Shown here in pieces: positions 7,190 to 9,253 of a stretch of 9,253 bases of DNA. Position 1 is the stretch's first letter. Each line of letters begins with the position of its first letter. The stretch comes from Vulcanimicrobiota bacterium (lineage in GTDB: Bacteria; Vulcanimicrobiota; Vulcanimicrobiia; Vulcanimicrobiales; Vulcanimicrobiaceae): the NCBI GenBank assembly GCA_019247395.1, contig JAFAOZ010000003.1:1-9253 (forward strand), in the 5' to 3' direction. Under the pieces are notes generated by a model, which did not search any database, had not been told where the DNA came from, and saw only the letters and a list, made by a program, of their open reading frames with translations. A program made the position numbers and the translations under genes.

Positions 7190-8560
7190 TTACGCCTCCG
7201 ACCCGGCCGTCTTGGCGAAGATTCCGATCTCCGAGCGGCGCACGCCGTAGAGCTCGGGCGCGGTAAGTACCCCGTTGTCGACCAGAACGTCGACGAAGAA
7301 CCGGGTGATGAAGACCGCGGTCACGAGCGAAACCACGGTTCCCCAAAAGAGCGTAAAGGCGAAGCCCTTGACGGTTCCGGTGCCGAGCATGTACAGCACG
7401 CCCGCACCGACGATCGTCGTAAAGTGGCTATCGAAGACCGCCGAAAATGCGCGCTGGAATCCGACGCGCACCGCAGCGCGCATCGTCTTGCCGTTCCAAA
7501 GCTCTTCCTTGATGCGCTCGAAGATCAGGACGTTCGCATCCACGGCCATGCCGATCGAGAGCACGAAGCCGGCAATACCGGGCAGCGTGAGCGTCGCATG
7601 GGAGACCGCCAGAATCGCCATCATTACGAGCACGTAGATTGCCAGTGCCACATCGGCGAGGAGACCCGGCAGACGGTAGATCAGGATCATGAAGATCAGC
7701 ACCAGCCCGAGACCGAGCGCGGCCGCGCGCATGGATTGAACGAGGTCGAGCTTGCCGAGCGTCGGCCCGATCGTCTCCTTTTCGATGATCGTAATCCGCG
7801 CGGGCAGGGCGCCGGCGTTGAGCTCGTTGGCGAGCGTGATCGTCTCTTCTTGAGTAAACTGCCCGGTGATTTGACCGCTGTCGTAGATCGGGCTCTGAAT
7901 GATCGGCGCCGAAAGGTAGCGACGATCGAGGAAGATTCCGAGCGGCTTGCCGACGTTGGCGGTCGTCAGTTTTCCGAAGCGCGCCGGATCCTTGGTCTGA
8001 AATGTGATGTTGGGGCGGCCGGCTTGATCGTAGCTCGCCTGCGCCGCTTTTAGATCCTTACCGGAGTAGACGACGTCGCCGCTCAGTTTGTACGCCGTTT
8101 CCGCTATGAACTGTTCCGCCACGGCGCGCTCTTTCGGCGAAAGGTTCGGCTGCGCGAGCTGGGCCAGATACGCATCCGCCTTCTGCACGACGTCCAACGG
8201 CATGATCTTATATTCGAGGACGGCGACCTGCTTGAGTACCTGCTCGGCCTGATCGGGATTCTTCACGGCGGGAAGCTCGACCAGAATCCGATCGACGCCG
8301 ACGTTGCTGATGGACGGTTCGGCGACGCCCAAGCCGTTGATGCGCCGGTCGATGACCTCACGCGTCTGCGCTTGAATTTGCGGCGTGATCTGCGGCACCT
8401 CGGCAGTAGGATTGAGCTGCAGCAAGAGCCGCGCGCCGCCCTGTAAATCGAGACCCAAGTGGATCGTCTTCTGTACGGGGATCACCGCGTAGATCGAGAG
8501 CGCGCACACAGCGAGTATGACCAGCGCCTTGAACGGCGCCTTCCAGTTATTCCAGTTCAT
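7190..8560 (-). CDS. secD: Protein translocase subunit SecD
   Basis: SecD works with SecF to drive late steps of Sec-dependent export. This 456-residue protein begins with a membrane helix (about 9-29) followed by the conserved LGLDLQGGARLLLQL (35-49). The P1 base follows (EVIDRRINGLGVAEPSI, 68-84; DRILVELPAVKNPDQAEQVL, 90-109), then the P1 head ending in the LANELNAGALPARITI segment (243-258). Five further helices run from about 278 to 426. The signature GMAVDANVLIFERIKEE (337-353) contains Asp341, the residue implicated in proton movement. It is shorter than E. coli SecD (615 residues), in line with the compact SecD of many non-proteobacterial lineages. The start ATG lies 15 bases after the symporter stop and has no clear Shine-Dalgarno sequence, so translation may be coupled to the upstream gene. 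yajC, which often precedes secD, is not next to it here. Confidence 0.96.
   Translation of the reverse strand: MNWNNWKAPFKALVILAVCALSIYAVIPVQKTIHLGLDLQGGARLLLQLNPTAEVPQITPQIQAQTREVIDRRINGLGVAEPSISNVGVDRILVELPAVKNPDQAEQVLKQVAVLEYKIMPLDVVQKADAYLAQLAQPNLSPKERAVAEQFIAETAYKLSGDVVYSGKDLKAAQASYDQAGRPNITFQTKDPARFGKLTTANVGKPLGIFLDRRYLSAPIIQSPIYDSGQITGQFTQEETITLANELNAGALPARITIIEKETIGPTLGKLDLVQSMRAAALGLGLVLIFMILIYRLPGLLADVALAIYVLVMMAILAVSHATLTLPGIAGFVLSIGMAVDANVLIFERIKEELWNGKTMRAAVRVGFQRAFSAVFDSHFTTIVGAGVLYMLGTGTVKGFAFTLFWGTVVSLVTAVFITRFFVDVLVDNGVLTAPELYGVRRSEIGIFAKTAGSEA
7195..7199 (-). promoter_or_regulatory. Ribosome binding site of secF inside the end of secD
   Basis: On the minus strand GGAGG lies eight bases before the secF ATG and is formed by the last Ser-Glu-Ala codons of secD. 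This placement suggests that secF translation is coupled to secD, matching their equal-subunit complex. Confidence 0.7.
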
Positions 8561-8575
8561 TGGAGCCGTCGGAGC

Positions 8576-9253
8576 TTAGCCCTCGACGGGCGCCGGGCCT
8601 GCCGCGGGCTTCCAAAGGCGCCGGCCGATGCCGAGCAGGCCGACGATTGCCGCCGCTGCCACCAGACTCCAGAGCCAGCCTTGGAGCGTGCGTCCGTAGA
8701 CGAAACCGCCGGCGGCGAAGAGCGCGCCGTAGACCGAAGCCAGCCCGAGTACCCAGCCCGCCAGCGCAAGCGGCATCGAGTCGGGCGATGCGGGCAGCCC
8801 GTTCTCGCGCCGCACGCGCGCCCACCCCGGACCGGCCGGACGAACCCGCGCATAAAATGCCGCCAGAACCTGCGGATCGACCGGCGGCGTGCAATACGTC
8901 ACGACGATCCAGACCACCGTCGTCACCGCGATCGTGGTCAAGAGCACGGTCGTCGTGTCGACGGTGTGCCCGAACTTCCCGGCGACGAAAAAGGCGAGCG
9001 AGACGACGAACGATGCCGCCATCGCGCTGACCTCGCTCCAGGCGTTGATGCGCCACCAGAACCAGCGCAGCAGATAGATCAGTCCCGTTCCCGCGCCGAT
9101 CGAGAGCAGTAGATTGAAGGCGTTATGCGCGTTGTCGAGCGCCATCGTGAAGAGCACTCCGAGCACCATCAAGAGCGCCGTCACGATGCGGCCCATTGAA
9201 ACCAGCTCGCGCTGACCGGCCTCGGGACGGATAAAGCGCTGATAAAAGTCGTG
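8576..9253 (-). CDS. Sodium:solute symporter family protein, C-terminal part (5' end outside window)
   Basis: The frame is open to the window edge, so the ATG at 9196 is internal: upstream codons read HDFYQRFIRPEAGQRELVS, a normal cytoplasmic loop of the family. The visible 225 residues are the last third of an SSS-family (LeuT-fold) transporter, which takes up a solute with sodium. Evidence is the loop DFYQRFIRP, a following helix, the strongly conserved IGAGTGLIYLLRWFWWRINAWSE block, then TPPVDPQVLAAFYARVRPAGPGW, a loop typical of this family. About five to six hydrophobic segments are present, and the protein ends with a Pro/Ala-rich tail. The substrate (sugar, amino acid, vitamin or organic acid) cannot be told, because the binding helices are off the window. 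It is followed after 15 bases by secD and is probably co-transcribed with it. Confidence 0.85.
   Translation of the reverse strand, partial: HDFYQRFIRPEAGQRELVSMGRIVTALLMVLGVLFTMALDNAHNAFNLLLSIGAGTGLIYLLRWFWWRINAWSEVSAMAASFVVSLAFFVAGKFGHTVDTTTVLLTTIAVTTVVWIVVTYCTPPVDPQVLAAFYARVRPAGPGWARVRRENGLPASPDSMPLALAGWVLGLASVYGALFAAGGFVYGRTLQGWLWSLVAAAAIVGLLGIGRRLWKPAAGPAPVEG

Noticed and set aside
8576..9196. A complete 206-residue membrane protein starting at ATG 9196.
   Set aside because: The frame stays open to the window edge and the upstream codons match the sodium:solute symporter loop, so this is the end of a longer transporter.
1..9253. CRISPR array, tRNA, rRNA, insertion sequence or prophage.
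   Set aside because: No regularly spaced repeats, no transposase or integrase frames and no structural RNA hallmarks were seen. Coding density leaves little room for them.

Overview
A GC-rich stretch of bacterial chromosome. No plasmid, phage or integrase genes, tRNA, rRNA or CRISPR array is visible. The gene types (a cytoplasmic-looking clostripain-type peptidase, an NHL-propeller lipoprotein, Uma2, and a separate secD-secF pair next to a helicase) fit an environmental lineage known mainly from metagenomes. My guess, from memory of similar proteins and not from a marker gene, is Candidatus Eremiobacterota (WPS-2) or a neighbour; Chloroflexota- or Acidobacteriota-like relatives cannot be excluded.

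Layout. (1) 1-987, plus strand: the C-terminal part of a metal-dependent amidohydrolase cut by the window edge. (2) 1016-1981, minus strand: a probable lipoprotein with an NHL-type beta-propeller, convergent with gene 1 and divergent from gene 3. (3) 2088-3323, plus strand: a clostripain-family (C11) cysteine peptidase with a strong ribosome binding site. (4) 3331-3865, plus strand: a Uma2-family nuclease-fold gene broken by a single-base frameshift near 3772. (5) 3868-9253, all minus strand and therefore read from right to left: a partial sodium:solute symporter, secD, secF, and a HIRAN-domain RecQ-like helicase. These four are tightly packed and probably form one transcription unit.

How the genes fit together. 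SecD and SecF form the membrane complex that uses the proton (or sodium) gradient to help preproteins through SecYEG. The exported lipoprotein in this window would be a client of that route. The helicase is not part of secretion. It occupies the position where many Firmicutes genomes carry recJ after secF, and its C-terminal tail resembles the tail of RecJ-helicase fusions, so a DNA-repair role is the best guess. The peptidase and Uma2 pair has no evident link to its neighbours.

The three most notable signals are the Uma2 frameshift, a short interspersed repeat-like insertion inside the HIRAN domain of the helicase, and the HIRAN plus RecQ-like architecture in the secDF operon. I see no convincing new defence or biosynthetic system. 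Intergenic space is short throughout; the largest gap is about 106 bases, at 1982-2087.
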